Below are positions 7,846 to 15,397 of a stretch of 29,739 nt of DNA, in pieces (position 1 is the stretch's first letter; every line of letters starts with the position of its first letter). The stretch comes from CAITYL01 sp041651315. GTDB taxonomy: Bacteria; Verrucomicrobiota; Lentisphaeria; Oligosphaerales; CAITYL01. Both the position numbers and the translations under genes were made by a program. The stretch lies in the NCBI GenBank assembly GCA_041651315.1, contig JBAZJM010000015.1, positions 1-29,739 on the forward strand. Direction: 5' to 3'. The notes below the pieces were generated by a model that was not told where the DNA came from, searched no databases, and saw nothing but the letters and a program-made list of their open reading frames with translations.

Positions 7846-8783
7846 AACGCAAAAGCCGCATCACGGAAACCGTGGAGATCCTGCGGGCACTGGGCATGCC
7901 GAGGGCGCAGCTCAATCCGCGCACGGCCTACTGCCTGCTGGCGCTTCTGAATCTAACCCGGGAAAAGACGTGGGTGGACGCCACCGCCCCGTGTGTCGGT
8001 ATCACGCCCATGATGGAATTCGCCAAGGCGAGCTATGGCAAGAAATACGCGCCCAACACACGCGAAACCTTCCGCCGTCAGTCCATGCACCAGCTCGTCC
8101 AAGCGGGAATCGCCCTGTACAACCCGGACGATCCTGCGCGTCCGACCAACAGCCCGTATGCCGTGTATCAAATCGCTCCGACGGCGCTGGCGCTGTTGAA
8201 GACCTACGATACACCGGCTTGGGACGCGACGCTGGCCAGGTACCTTGCCGGCCACAAGCCGCTGGCCGCACAATACGCACAGGCGCGCCGGATGGCTTTC
8301 GTCCCCGTCTGCTTGGCTTCGGGACAGGAAATCCAGCTTTCGCCCGGCAAGCACAACGAACTCATCAAGGCGATTGTCGAGGAATTTATCCCGCGCTTTG
8401 TCCCCGGCGGTGTCCTACTTTACGCCGGGGACACCGGTGACAAAGAGGGGTATTTCGACCGCGACGCACTCGCCCGCCTTGGCGTGTGCCTGGACAGGCA
8501 CGGAAAAATGCCGGATGTTGTTGTCCACGATCCCCGCCGGAACTGGCTGGTGTTGGTCGAGTCCGTGACCAGTCATGGCCCGATGGACGGCAAACGCCAC
8601 GCGGAACTTTCTGAATTGTTCGTTTCCGCCATGCCCGGCCGCGTCTTCGTCACCGCCTTCCCCGACCGTGCCACCATGAAGCGTTACCTGGCGGAGATCG
8701 CATGGGAGACCGAGGTTTGGATTGCCAAAGACCCCACCCACATGATCCACTTCAACGGGTCCCGCTTTCTCGGCCCGTACTGA
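7842..8783 (+). CDS. BsuBI/PstI family type II restriction endonuclease
   Basis: This 313-residue protein should cut DNA lacking methylation by the adjacent methyltransferase. The N-terminal ~170 residues look like a winged-helix recognition domain. The C-terminal part holds the nuclease core: L-Y-A-G-D-T-G-D-K, then P-D225-V-V-V-H-D, and V-E240-S-V-T-S-H-G-P-M. That is a PD-(D/E)xK-type arrangement in which the lysine is replaced, as I recall for the BsuBI/PstI family. The length fits BsuBI and PstI (~320 residues). PstI and BsuBI cut CTGCAG, but specificity here is not established. The ATG overlaps the methyltransferase stop by four bases, so the protecting enzyme is translated first. No controller gene with a clear HTH is seen. 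Confidence 0.87.
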   Translation: MKRKSRITETVEILRALGMPRAQLNPRTAYCLLALLNLTREKTWVDATAPCVGITPMMEFAKASYGKKYAPNTRETFRRQSMHQLVQAGIALYNPDDPARPTNSPYAVYQIAPTALALLKTYDTPAWDATLARYLAGHKPLAAQYAQARRMAFVPVCLASGQEIQLSPGKHNELIKAIVEEFIPRFVPGGVLLYAGDTGDKEGYFDRDALARLGVCLDRHGKMPDVVVHDPRRNWLVLVESVTSHGPMDGKRHAELSELFVSAMPGRVFVTAFPDRATMKRYLAEIAWETEVWIAKDPTHMIHFNGSRFLGPY

Positions 8784-8903
8784 CACGATCATGGGGGCCA
8801 GCCGGTGTAACAGTAGAGGCCGTTGTCCCGCCGAACCGTGGATCTCAACCACAGCCCGTGCTCACCGCCAACTGCCCGCACGCCGCTTTTTTCCGGACCG
8901 GGC

Positions 8904-8938
8904 TTGTCCTGTCGCTTAATTGTGGTATATTGGTACCA
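8904..8938 (+). promoter_or_regulatory. Promoter with overlapping dyad, upstream of the Rrf2 regulator
   Basis: TTGTCC (8904-8909) and TATATT (8926-8931) are separated by 16 nt. The dyad TGGTA-N6-TACCA (8923-8938) covers the -10 box. This placement would allow repression of its own gene, as is common for Rrf2 regulators. The dyad does not resemble the published NsrR or IscR half-sites that I recall. Confidence 0.55.
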
Positions 8939-8966
8939 GTTTTCCAAAATAACCCAGGATCCAACC

Positions 8967-9398
8967 ATGGCGGGACTCATTCACTTCTCGGAGGCGGTGA
9001 ACCTGGGGCTGCACACCCTGCTGCTGCTGGCCGCCACCCCGGCGGCGGCCCGGGACAACCGCCGCCTCGCCGCCGACCTGGGCGTCTCGGCCAACCACCT
9101 GTCCAAGGTCCTGCAGCGGCTCCAGCACGCCGGCCTGGTCACCTCCACCCGCGGCCCCGCCGGCGGCTTCCGCCTGGCCCACCGCCCGCAGGACCTGTCG
9201 CTCCTGACCGTCTACGAGGCGCTGGAGGGGCCGCTCACCCACCGGACCTGCCTGCTCTCCCGGCCCCACTGCCCCGCCGGCAGCTGCGTCTTCGGCTCGC
9301 TCCTCGCCGACACCACCCGCGCCTTTGAGCAGCATCTGCGCCGCACCACCCTGGCCACCGTCGCCACGCCCAAGCCGTCGTCCCCACGCAAGCGCTGA
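8967..9398 (+). CDS. Rrf2 family transcriptional regulator with Fe-S-type cysteines
   Basis: The 143-residue protein has the Rrf2 layout: MAGLIHFSEAVNLGLHTLLLLA, a winged helix with recognition helix V-S-A-N-H-L-S-K-V-L-Q-R-L, the wing T-R-G-P-A-G-G-F-R-L-A and a dimerisation helix. It has three cysteines, C95-x6-C102-x4-C107, in the loop where IscR, NsrR and RsrR bind iron-sulfur clusters. ATG 8967 is chosen because it matches the family N-terminus and has AGGA seven bases upstream; the reading frame is open further upstream. It is followed by a 4Fe-4S protein, a flavodiiron protein and Hcp, all typical NO-stress targets, so an NsrR-like sensor of NO, O2 or redox state is inferred. The ligand is not proven. 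Confidence 0.87.
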   Translation: MAGLIHFSEAVNLGLHTLLLLAATPAAARDNRRLAADLGVSANHLSKVLQRLQHAGLVTSTRGPAGGFRLAHRPQDLSLLTVYEALEGPLTHRTCLLSRPHCPAGSCVFGSLLADTTRAFEQHLRRTTLATVATPKPSSPRKR

Positions 9399-9429
9399 TG
9401 CCACTGAACGATCAACACCAGTCTTTATC

Positions 9430-9519
9430 TTTAACCGCAAAGAGCACAAAGAGCGCAGAGAACCAGCCCCCCTTGTTACGATCATTTTTCTTTGTGATCT
9501 ATGCGTTCTTTGCGGTAAA
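9430..9519. repeat. Imperfect hairpin repeat (CCGCAAAGAG type)
   Basis: The left arm, beginning TTTAACCGCAAAGAGC (9430), and the right arm, ending GTTCTTTGCGGTAAA (9519), are imperfect reverse complements of about 32 nt with a 25-nt loop. It fills most of the gap between the Rrf2 gene and the ferredoxin gene. Hairpins of this AT-richer type are, as I recall, widespread in intergenic regions of PVC and some other bacteria. A role as attenuator or processing site between the two genes is possible. Confidence 0.65.
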
Positions 9520-9583
9520 CATGAACTTCATTTAAAACAAAAGCGGCAAAGGCATTGCCGCACTCCCCAAGCGGTGCCACGCG

Positions 9584-10327
9584 ATGAAAAGAAAAATTAT
9601 CCTGATCGACGAGAGCCGCTGTGACGGGTGCGGCCAGTGCGCCACCGCCTGTGCCGAGGGCGCCCTGCAAATCATCAACGGCAAGGCGCGGCTGGTCAGC
9701 GAAATCTACTGCGACGGCCTGGGCGCCTGCCTCGGCACCTGCCCCCGGGACGCCATCCGGATCGTGGAACGCGAGGCGGCGGCCTTTGATGAACAGGCCG
9801 TGGCCCAGCACCTCGGCCACCCCCCCCCCGCCCCCGCCCCGGCGGCGGCGCCCGCGGCACCGCGCCACACCGGCTGCCCCGGTTTGGCGGTGCATGATTT
9901 TGGCGCCCGGCCGGTGACGGCGCCCGCCGCCCCGGCGGGAACCGCCACCGCCGCCAGTGAACTGCGCCAGTGGCCGGTCCAACTGCGCCTGTTGCCAGTG
10001 CAGGCACCCTTCTGGCAGGGCGCGGAACTGCTGCTGGCCGCCGACTGCGTGCCGTTCGCCTGTCCCGACTTCCACGCCCGCCTGCTGGCCGGCCGCCGGC
10101 TGGCCATCGCCTGCCCCAAGCTCGACGACGGGGCGGCGCACCTGGAAAAGCTCACCGCCATTCTCCGCGAGAATGACCTCTGCGGCATCACCGTCGCCCG
10201 CATGGAAGTCCCCTGCTGCTCCGGCCTGACCCGCCTGGCCCAACAGGCCATGGCCGCCGCCGGCAAAACCATCCCCCTGCGCGAAGTGGTCGTCACCCTG
10301 CGCGGCGAGCTGCCGAACCCCTTGTGA
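9584..10327 (+). CDS. 4Fe-4S ferredoxin-like protein of the Hcp neighbourhood
   Basis: The 247-residue protein starts with a ferredoxin fold. The first motif is complete (C13-x2-C16-x2-C19-x3-C23). The second is C43-D-G-L-G-A-C49-x3-C53-P, with leucine where the second cysteine is normally found. I recall the same CDGLG pattern in homologues, so this is a family feature and not a local mutation. A Pro/Ala-rich linker (~80-115) leads to a C-terminal domain with AADCVPFAC, AIACPKLDD and MEVPCCSG, which add further cysteines. Homologues are often next to hcp in anaerobes. It is inferred to be an electron donor or redox partner for Hcp or the flavodiiron protein. ATG 9584 gives the family start MKRKIILIDESRC; no strong ribosome binding site is seen. 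Confidence 0.85.
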   Translation: MKRKIILIDESRCDGCGQCATACAEGALQIINGKARLVSEIYCDGLGACLGTCPRDAIRIVEREAAAFDEQAVAQHLGHPPPAPAPAAAPAAPRHTGCPGLAVHDFGARPVTAPAAPAGTATAASELRQWPVQLRLLPVQAPFWQGAELLLAADCVPFACPDFHARLLAGRRLAIACPKLDDGAAHLEKLTAILRENDLCGITVARMEVPCCSGLTRLAQQAMAAAGKTIPLREVVVTLRGELPNPL

Positions 10328-10336
10328 AACACGCTC

Positions 10337-10576
10337 CCAACGATTAAACTGCCCGTTGGGAACCCCCTTTTGAGGAAAGGCGGTTCCCAAACCCTCCGTC
10401 AAACCTGTTTGTACCTTTTGCGGATTCCGCAGGCCGCTCCAGTGCAACAATCCACGACTGGGACAGCAGGGACGGCCTGCGGAATCCGCAAAACGAAACA
10501 AAAGTTTTGGGAAGGGGCTTGGGGAGCACCCTTTTTCAAAAGGGTGGCCCCAACATCGTACGTTAAAACCGTCATC
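10337..10576. repeat. Family A repeat, nearly complete copy
   Basis: The left arm folds as GTTGGGAAC...GGTTCCCAA around CCTTTTGAGGAAAGG. The right arm folds as GGGGAGCACCC...GGGTGGCCCC around a T/A-rich tip. Between them lies the 20-bp perfect stem 10417-10436 / 10473-10492 shared with the copy at 3460-3564. The left and right arms are also related to each other as inverted repeats, so the unit is palindromic at two scales. It separates the ferredoxin gene from the flavodiiron gene. Confidence 0.8.
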
Positions 10577-10602
10577 CCGCGCAAAAGAGGAGTTCAAACA
10601 TC

Positions 10603-11802
10603 ATGCACACCGAGATCAAGCCCGGCATTCACTGGATCGGCATCGTCGACTGGGGGTTGCGCCATTTCCACGGCCACGAACTGTCGACCAACCGCGGCAG
10701 CACCTACAATTCCTACCTGATCCTGGATGAGAAGATCGCGGTGGTGGACACCGTGTGGGCGCCGTTCACCGAGGAGTTCATGGCCAACCTGCGGCAGCTG
10801 GTCGACCCGGCGCGCATCGACTACGTGATCACCAACCATGCGGAGCCGGACCATTCGGGGGCGCTGCCCGCGCTGATGCGCGAGGCGGTGAACGCCACCA
10901 TGATCGTCTCCCGCAAGGGTCTGGAGAGCGTGCCCGGCCACTATCATCAGAACTGGCCGCTCAAGGCGGTGGCCACTGGCGACACGCTGTCGCTGGGGCG
11001 GCGCGAGCTGCTCTTTGTCGAGGCCCCGATGCTGCACTGGCCGGACAGCATGTTCACCTACGTCAAGAACGAGGCGCTGCTGCTGTCCAACGACGCTTTC
11101 GGCCAGCACTACGCCACCGCCTTCCGCTGCAACGACCAGGTGGACGCGGCCGAGCTCGAACAGGAGGCGCTCAAGTACTACGCCAACATCCTCGCCCCGT
11201 TCAGCGGCCAAGTGATCAAGAAGATCGATGAACTGCTGGCGCTCAAGCTGCCGGTGGAGATGATCGCCCCCAGCCACGGCGTCATCTGGCGCCAGAACCC
11301 GCTGCAGATCGTCGCCAAATACCAGGAATGGGCGGCGCAGAAGCCGCGGCGCCAGGCGGTGGTGCTCTACGAGAGCATGTGGCACGCCACGCGCCGGCTG
11401 GCTGAGGCGGCCGGCGACGGGCTGGCTGAAGCCGGGGTGCCGCACAAGCTGCTCTACGTGTCGGCCAATGACCGCAACGACCTGCTCACCGAGATCTTTC
11501 AGGCGGGCGCGGTGCTCGTCGGCTCCTCCACCGTCAACAACGGCTTCCTGCCCAGCCTCGCCCCCGTGTTCTCCGAATGGAAGGGGCTGCGGATGAAAAA
11601 CAAGATCGGCGCCGCCTTCGGCTCCTACGGCTGGAGCGGCGAGGCCGTCAAGCTGATGGAAGCCCAGCTCAAGGAATGCGGCGTGAACGTGGTCCATGAA
11701 GGCGTCAACGTCAAATGGCAGCCCCGGCCGGACGACCTGGCCGCCGCCCGCGCCCTCGGCCGCGCCGTCGGCGAAACCCTGAAAGGAGAGACCGGAGCCT
11801 AA
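10603..11802 (+). CDS. Flavodiiron protein (A-type flavoprotein, FprA/NorV-like)
   Basis: This 399-residue two-domain enzyme reduces O2 to water and/or NO to N2O in the cytoplasm. The N-terminal metallo-beta-lactamase-like domain holds all expected diiron ligands: H79-x-E81-x-D83-H84, H145, D164 and H225. The C-terminal flavodoxin domain (~250-398) binds FMN (V-V-L-Y-E-S-M-W-H-A-T, then V-G-S-S-T-V-N-N-G and F-G-S-Y-G-W-S-G-E). There is no rubredoxin or flavin reductase extension, so electrons must come from a separate protein. The adjacent ferredoxin-like protein is a candidate donor. An AGGAG ribosome binding site lies upstream of ATG 10603. Whether O2 or NO is the main substrate cannot be told from the sequence; pairing with hcp and an Rrf2 regulator favours NO. 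Confidence 0.93.
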   Translation: MHTEIKPGIHWIGIVDWGLRHFHGHELSTNRGSTYNSYLILDEKIAVVDTVWAPFTEEFMANLRQLVDPARIDYVITNHAEPDHSGALPALMREAVNATMIVSRKGLESVPGHYHQNWPLKAVATGDTLSLGRRELLFVEAPMLHWPDSMFTYVKNEALLLSNDAFGQHYATAFRCNDQVDAAELEQEALKYYANILAPFSGQVIKKIDELLALKLPVEMIAPSHGVIWRQNPLQIVAKYQEWAAQKPRRQAVVLYESMWHATRRLAEAAGDGLAEAGVPHKLLYVSANDRNDLLTEIFQAGAVLVGSSTVNNGFLPSLAPVFSEWKGLRMKNKIGAAFGSYGWSGEAVKLMEAQLKECGVNVVHEGVNVKWQPRPDDLAAARALGRAVGETLKGETGA

Positions 11803-11813
11803 GCCGTTTCCCT

Positions 11814-11853
11814 GTCCGTGTTCGTCCGTGCAAGTCCGTGTCCGTCCGTGTCA
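11814..11853 (+). repeat. Four 10-bp tandem repeats
   Basis: GTCCGTG plus three variable bases is repeated four times without indels (spacers TTC, CAA, TCC, TCA). It lies in the 88-bp gap between the flavodiiron gene and hcp. It is too short and too closely spaced for a CRISPR array; the 10-bp period is close to one helical turn. Confidence 0.7.
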
Positions 11854-11890
11854 CCCGACCGCAACCCCGATTCCCGGAGTACCCCACCCC

Positions 11891-13543
11891 ATGTTCTGCT
11901 ACCAATGTGAACAGACCTGCAAAGGCACCGGCTGCACCGTCGTCGGCGTGTGCGGCAAGGATGGCCAGACCGCCACCCTGCAAGACTTGGTGGTCCACGC
12001 GGCCAAGGGCATCGGGCAGTACGCCCACCGCGCCGCCAGGCTCGGCGCCCGTTCGCCGGCCGTCAACCTCGCCGTGCTTGAGGCGCTTTTCTCCACCGTC
12101 ACCAACGTCAACTTTGACCCCGCCCGCCTGGAAAAGCTGCTGCGCCGCCTGGCCGGCGTGCGCGACCAGGCCCGCAAGCTGTATGAGGACGCCTGCGCCA
12201 AGGCCGGCATCCCCGCCGAAACGCCGGCCGGTCCGGCGGCCTGGGTCCCGGCCGCCGACCTGGCCGGACTGCTCTGCCAGGGCGAGGCGTTTGGCATCGA
12301 GAAGCGCCGCGCCGAATTCGGCGACGAACTGGCCGGCGTCCAGGAGCTCCTGACCTCCGGCCTCAAGGGCATGGCCGCCTACGCCGACCACGCCCAGATC
12401 CTCGGCCGCGAGGACACGGCCGTCTTCGACTTCTTCCACGAGGCGTTGGACGGCTTGACCGCGCCCAAGCCCGAGCTGGGAGCGCTGCTGGGGCTTTGCC
12501 TGCGCTGCGGCGAGGTCAACCTGCGCGTCATGGAACTGCTCGACCAGGCCAACACCAGCGCCTACGGCAATCCCGAGCCGACCCATGTCCGCATCACCCC
12601 GGTCACGGGCAAGTGCATCCTGGTCTCCGGCCACGACCTGCTCGACCTTTATGAGCTGCTCAAGCAGACCGAGGGCACCGGCATCAACGTCTACACCCAC
12701 GGCGAGATGCTGCCCGCCAACTCCTATCCCGGGCTGAAGAAGTTCCCGCACCTGGCGGGCAACTACGGCGGGGCCTGGCAGAACCAGCGCGAAGAGTTCG
12801 ACGCCTTCCCCGGCGCCATCCTGATGACCACCAACTGCATCCAGAAGCCCAAGGACGGCTACCTGGGGCGCATCTTCACCTGCGGCCTGGTGGCCTGGCC
12901 CGGCGTCACCCACATCGCCGACCGCAACTTCGCCCCGGTCATCGCCGCCGCCCAGGCGGCGCCCGGCTTCACCGCCGACGCCCCCGAGCAGCGCATCCTG
13001 GGCGGCTTCGGCCACGCCGCCGTGATGGCCGCCGCCCCCGCCGTGATCGACGCGGTCAAGGCCGGCAAAATCAAGCACTTCTTCCTGGTCGGCGGCTGCG
13101 ACGGCGCCAAGCCCGGGCGCAACTACTACACCGAGTTCGCCCAGTTGGTGCCCAAGGACTGCGTGATCATGACCCTGGCCTGCGGCAAGTACCGTTTCAA
13201 CAAGCTGGAGTTCGGCGACATCGGCGGCATTCCGCGCCTGCTCGACATCGGCCAGTGCAACGACGCCTACTCGGCGATCCAGATCGCCGTCGCCCTGGCC
13301 AAGGCCTTCAACTGCGGCGTCAACGACCTGCCGCTGTCGCTGGTCCTCTCCTGGTACGAGCAGAAGGCGGTGGTCATCCTGCTCAGCCTGCTGCACCTGG
13401 GGCTGCGCAACATCCGGCTCGGCCCCAGCCTGCCGGCCTGCGTCACCCCGCCCGTGCTGCAAGTGCTGGTCGACAAGTTCGCCATCGCCCCCATCACCAC
13501 CCCGGAGGCCGACCTCAAGACCCTCCTCGCCCCCAAGGCGTAA
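11891..13543 (+). CDS. hcp: Hybrid cluster protein (hydroxylamine reductase), class I
   Basis: The 550-residue protein carries a 4Fe-4S cluster and a 4Fe-2O-2S hybrid cluster. Cluster 1 cysteines are C3-x2-C6-x8-C15-x5-C21, the spacing of class I Hcp from strict anaerobes. Hybrid cluster ligands can all be placed against the Desulfovibrio vulgaris protein as I recall it: H248, E272, C316, C403 (the persulfide position), C431, C456, E490 and K492. Hcp reduces hydroxylamine in vitro; NO reductase and S-nitrosylation roles in nitrosative stress are reported. ATG 11891 is used because it places the CYQCEQTC motif at residue 3; GGAG lies 12 nt upstream, and the frame is open further upstream. No separate Hcr reductase gene is nearby. 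A strong terminator follows. Confidence 0.95.
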   Translation: MFCYQCEQTCKGTGCTVVGVCGKDGQTATLQDLVVHAAKGIGQYAHRAARLGARSPAVNLAVLEALFSTVTNVNFDPARLEKLLRRLAGVRDQARKLYEDACAKAGIPAETPAGPAAWVPAADLAGLLCQGEAFGIEKRRAEFGDELAGVQELLTSGLKGMAAYADHAQILGREDTAVFDFFHEALDGLTAPKPELGALLGLCLRCGEVNLRVMELLDQANTSAYGNPEPTHVRITPVTGKCILVSGHDLLDLYELLKQTEGTGINVYTHGEMLPANSYPGLKKFPHLAGNYGGAWQNQREEFDAFPGAILMTTNCIQKPKDGYLGRIFTCGLVAWPGVTHIADRNFAPVIAAAQAAPGFTADAPEQRILGGFGHAAVMAAAPAVIDAVKAGKIKHFFLVGGCDGAKPGRNYYTEFAQLVPKDCVIMTLACGKYRFNKLEFGDIGGIPRLLDIGQCNDAYSAIQIAVALAKAFNCGVNDLPLSLVLSWYEQKAVVILLSLLHLGLRNIRLGPSLPACVTPPVLQVLVDKFAIAPITTPEADLKTLLAPKA

Positions 13544-13558
13544 TCCCGCCTCCCCCAC

Positions 13559-13624
13559 CCGTGGCGCCAGCCGTCCCCGCCCTGCGGACTCCGCAGCCGG
13601 GGCGGCTGGCGCCACGGCTTTTTC
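13559..13624 (+). terminator. Strong hairpin terminator after hcp
   Basis: CCGTGGCGCCAGCCG (13559-13573) and CGGCTGGCGCCACGG (13603-13617) are perfect 15-bp inverted repeats, with a smaller hairpin inside the loop. They are followed by CTTTTTC (13618-13624). The structure closes the stress-response block 16 nt after the hcp stop. Confidence 0.8.
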
Positions 13625-13717
13625 ATCACCGTGAAACCGGCAATCCTGCCCGCCGTTTGCCCGTTTCACACCCCGCGGCCGGGGCACTCAGCCAAGCGCC
13701 ACGGTAGGACCATTAGG

Positions 13718-13804
13718 CCCCTTGGGACCCTTAGGACAGCCCCAGCAGCGCGCCCCCGTGGCTTGCCATACGAAGGCGGCCGGGCGTCTTGCCGGTCCCA
13801 AGGG
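13718..13804. repeat. Inverted repeat between hcp and fic
   Basis: CCCTTGGGACC (13719-13729) pairs with GGTCCCAAGGG (13794-13804). Partial complementarity extends outward on both sides. The two convergent genes hcp and fic end on either side. I see no gene in 13625-13923. Confidence 0.5.
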
Positions 13805-13923
13805 TCTCAAGCGTCTTAATGGGCCCATCCCAGCCGGCCGCCGTTCCCCGTATAAGCAATAGGTGCACAATCCACCTTTCCCTATGCCTTTTTGCGACGA
13901 CGTTCGCACGGCCATAAAAGTAC

Positions 13924-15132
13924 TCAGGCGGACTCGGCCCCTGGCCGGACCAAGCGGCGCTTGGAAAGGTGCGGCATGATGGCGTCCAGGTTCGCGCCAA
14001 GTTTCCCATTCTGGCGCCGGAGAATGGTCAACCGCTCCAAGTCTTCGAGGTCACGATGGAACGTGCGCAGGCTCTTGCCCACATACGCCGCGGCCACGCC
14101 GGGAACGGTTTGCAGTAATTCATCGGCTCCATAATCCTTTAGCAGTTCAAGCTGCAGCGCCACGGCGACCAGGCGTTTTCGCCTTGCCTTGTCCAGACGT
14201 CCGCGCTCCTCATCCAAACGGGCATAGACATGGTTTCGCCAGCACGTGTCCAGTTGATGCCGTTCAATCACCGACAACACATCCCGCATGCCGTCATGCA
14301 ATCCCGTAACCGCGTAACGCAGGAATGCCGAAAGATTTCCCCCGTTGGCGGTGGCTTGGCCAATCTGCCGATAATACTCCGGCCGGGTGAGATTGTAATG
14401 GTTGGACAAGATATGGGCGGCAAGATCAGGCAGGCCGCAACGGGTCAGGATATAGAATTCCAGCAGCCGCGCCGTCCGCCCATTGCCATCGCTGAAAGGA
14501 TGGATCCACGCGATATATAAATGGGTCACCACCGCCTCGACCATGGCAAGGCGAAAATCGTGCCGGCCCCCATCGTAAGAAAACTCCCGCCGGAGCCATT
14601 CGCACAGCGCCTCCACCAACGGTTTGACGCAAGGGTGCTTGGGCGCCAAATAGCCGCCGACCTGCACCCCGCGTTCACGGAACCGGCCGGGAGCCGCATC
14701 CAAATGCTCCCCGAGATCTTTCCCAACCGCCCGATGGAAATTCAAGATCAAATCCGGCGTAATCACGGGCGCGTCGCCGCCTTGGCATAATTCCCGCAAC
14801 ACCGTATTCAAGGCGTCGATCACATTCCGGACCTCCACCTCCTGGTAGCGCATGGATGGCGACAGCTGGATGCCATCGGCCACCTTGGCCACCTGCTCAT
14901 CCGACAATGAATTGCCCTCAATGGCCGTGGTCGCCTGCGCCCCTTTGATCAGGGCGACGCGCATGAGTTCCTTCCGCTTCTCAGGCGCCAGCGGCAACGT
15001 ACCAATGGCCTCCGCCATCGCCGCACACTTCCCAAGCAGGAAGGAAACTTCCTCGCCAACCTCCCAATGCCTGGCGAACCGCAAATGCGGGTGGGTCCGC
15101 TTCACCTCAGCCAAAACAGCGGCATCCGCCAT
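13924..15132 (-). CDS. Fic domain protein with N-terminal inhibitory helix
   Basis: This 402-residue Fic enzyme probably transfers AMP (or another nucleotide-derived group) from a cofactor to hydroxyl groups of target proteins. The catalytic motif is H211-P-F-S-D-G-N-G-R-T-A-R, with all canonical residues. Upstream, T68-x3-E72-G73 matches the (S/T)xxxE(G/N) inhibitory motif, whose glutamate blocks ATP binding, so the enzyme is of the self-inhibited class II type. The C-terminal ~90 residues (TVPGVAAAYVGKSLRTFHRDLEDL) look like a winged helix. ATG 15132 is chosen because GGGAGGG lies 9 nt upstream; an in-frame ATG at 15168 would add 12 residues but lacks such a site. No toxin or antitoxin partner is adjacent. 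Target is unknown. Confidence 0.88.
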   Translation of the reverse strand: MADAAVLAEVKRTHPHLRFARHWEVGEEVSFLLGKCAAMAEAIGTLPLAPEKRKELMRVALIKGAQATTAIEGNSLSDEQVAKVADGIQLSPSMRYQEVEVRNVIDALNTVLRELCQGGDAPVITPDLILNFHRAVGKDLGEHLDAAPGRFRERGVQVGGYLAPKHPCVKPLVEALCEWLRREFSYDGGRHDFRLAMVEAVVTHLYIAWIHPFSDGNGRTARLLEFYILTRCGLPDLAAHILSNHYNLTRPEYYRQIGQATANGGNLSAFLRYAVTGLHDGMRDVLSVIERHQLDTCWRNHVYARLDEERGRLDKARRKRLVAVALQLELLKDYGADELLQTVPGVAAAYVGKSLRTFHRDLEDLERLTILRRQNGKLGANLDAIMPHLSKRRLVRPGAESA

Positions 15133-15187
15133 GGCTATCAACCCTCCCAAAAGTATCTGACATAACACCAGACAAGGTGACTGACAA

Positions 15188-15215
15188 AATATACGACAAT
15201 ATAAGATTAAATCAA
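15188..15215 (-). promoter_or_regulatory. Promoter for the fic gene
   Basis: On the minus strand TTGATT (15215-15210) and TATATT (15193-15188) are separated by 16 nt, about 55 nt before the chosen start. They lie in the most AT-rich stretch of the window (15180-15260), which stands out from the surrounding GC-rich DNA. The remainder of 15133-15397 contains no gene I can support. Confidence 0.5.
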
Positions 15216-15397
15216 GCTTGACAAAGTAAATAAAAAAACATCAAAAAAATCACTCATCATGAGTACATGCGAATCCCCGGCCACTTCACACCTCCAAGCC
15301 TCATGATTCATCAGGGGCACACTTGACAGCCGACCTCCCGCAAGTAGCTTTCAACCTGGCGTCCTTGTTGTTAAGATTCTCTGGAGGAGTTCTGGCG

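Noticed and set aside
10370..10720. 116-codon plus-strand ORF across the family A repeat and the flavodiiron start
   Set aside because: It begins in repeat DNA and continues out of frame into the flavodiiron gene, which has its own ribosome binding site and all ligands.
11814..11853. CRISPR array
   Set aside because: Repeats are 7 bp with 3-bp spacers; there are no cas genes.
11711..13687. Antisense frame of 658 codons opposite hcp
   Set aside because: The plus strand encodes Hcp with every cluster ligand; the antisense product has no motif.
13631..13915. Short ORFs on both strands between hcp and fic
   Set aside because: They cover inverted-repeat sequence, are Pro/Arg-rich and lack start signals.
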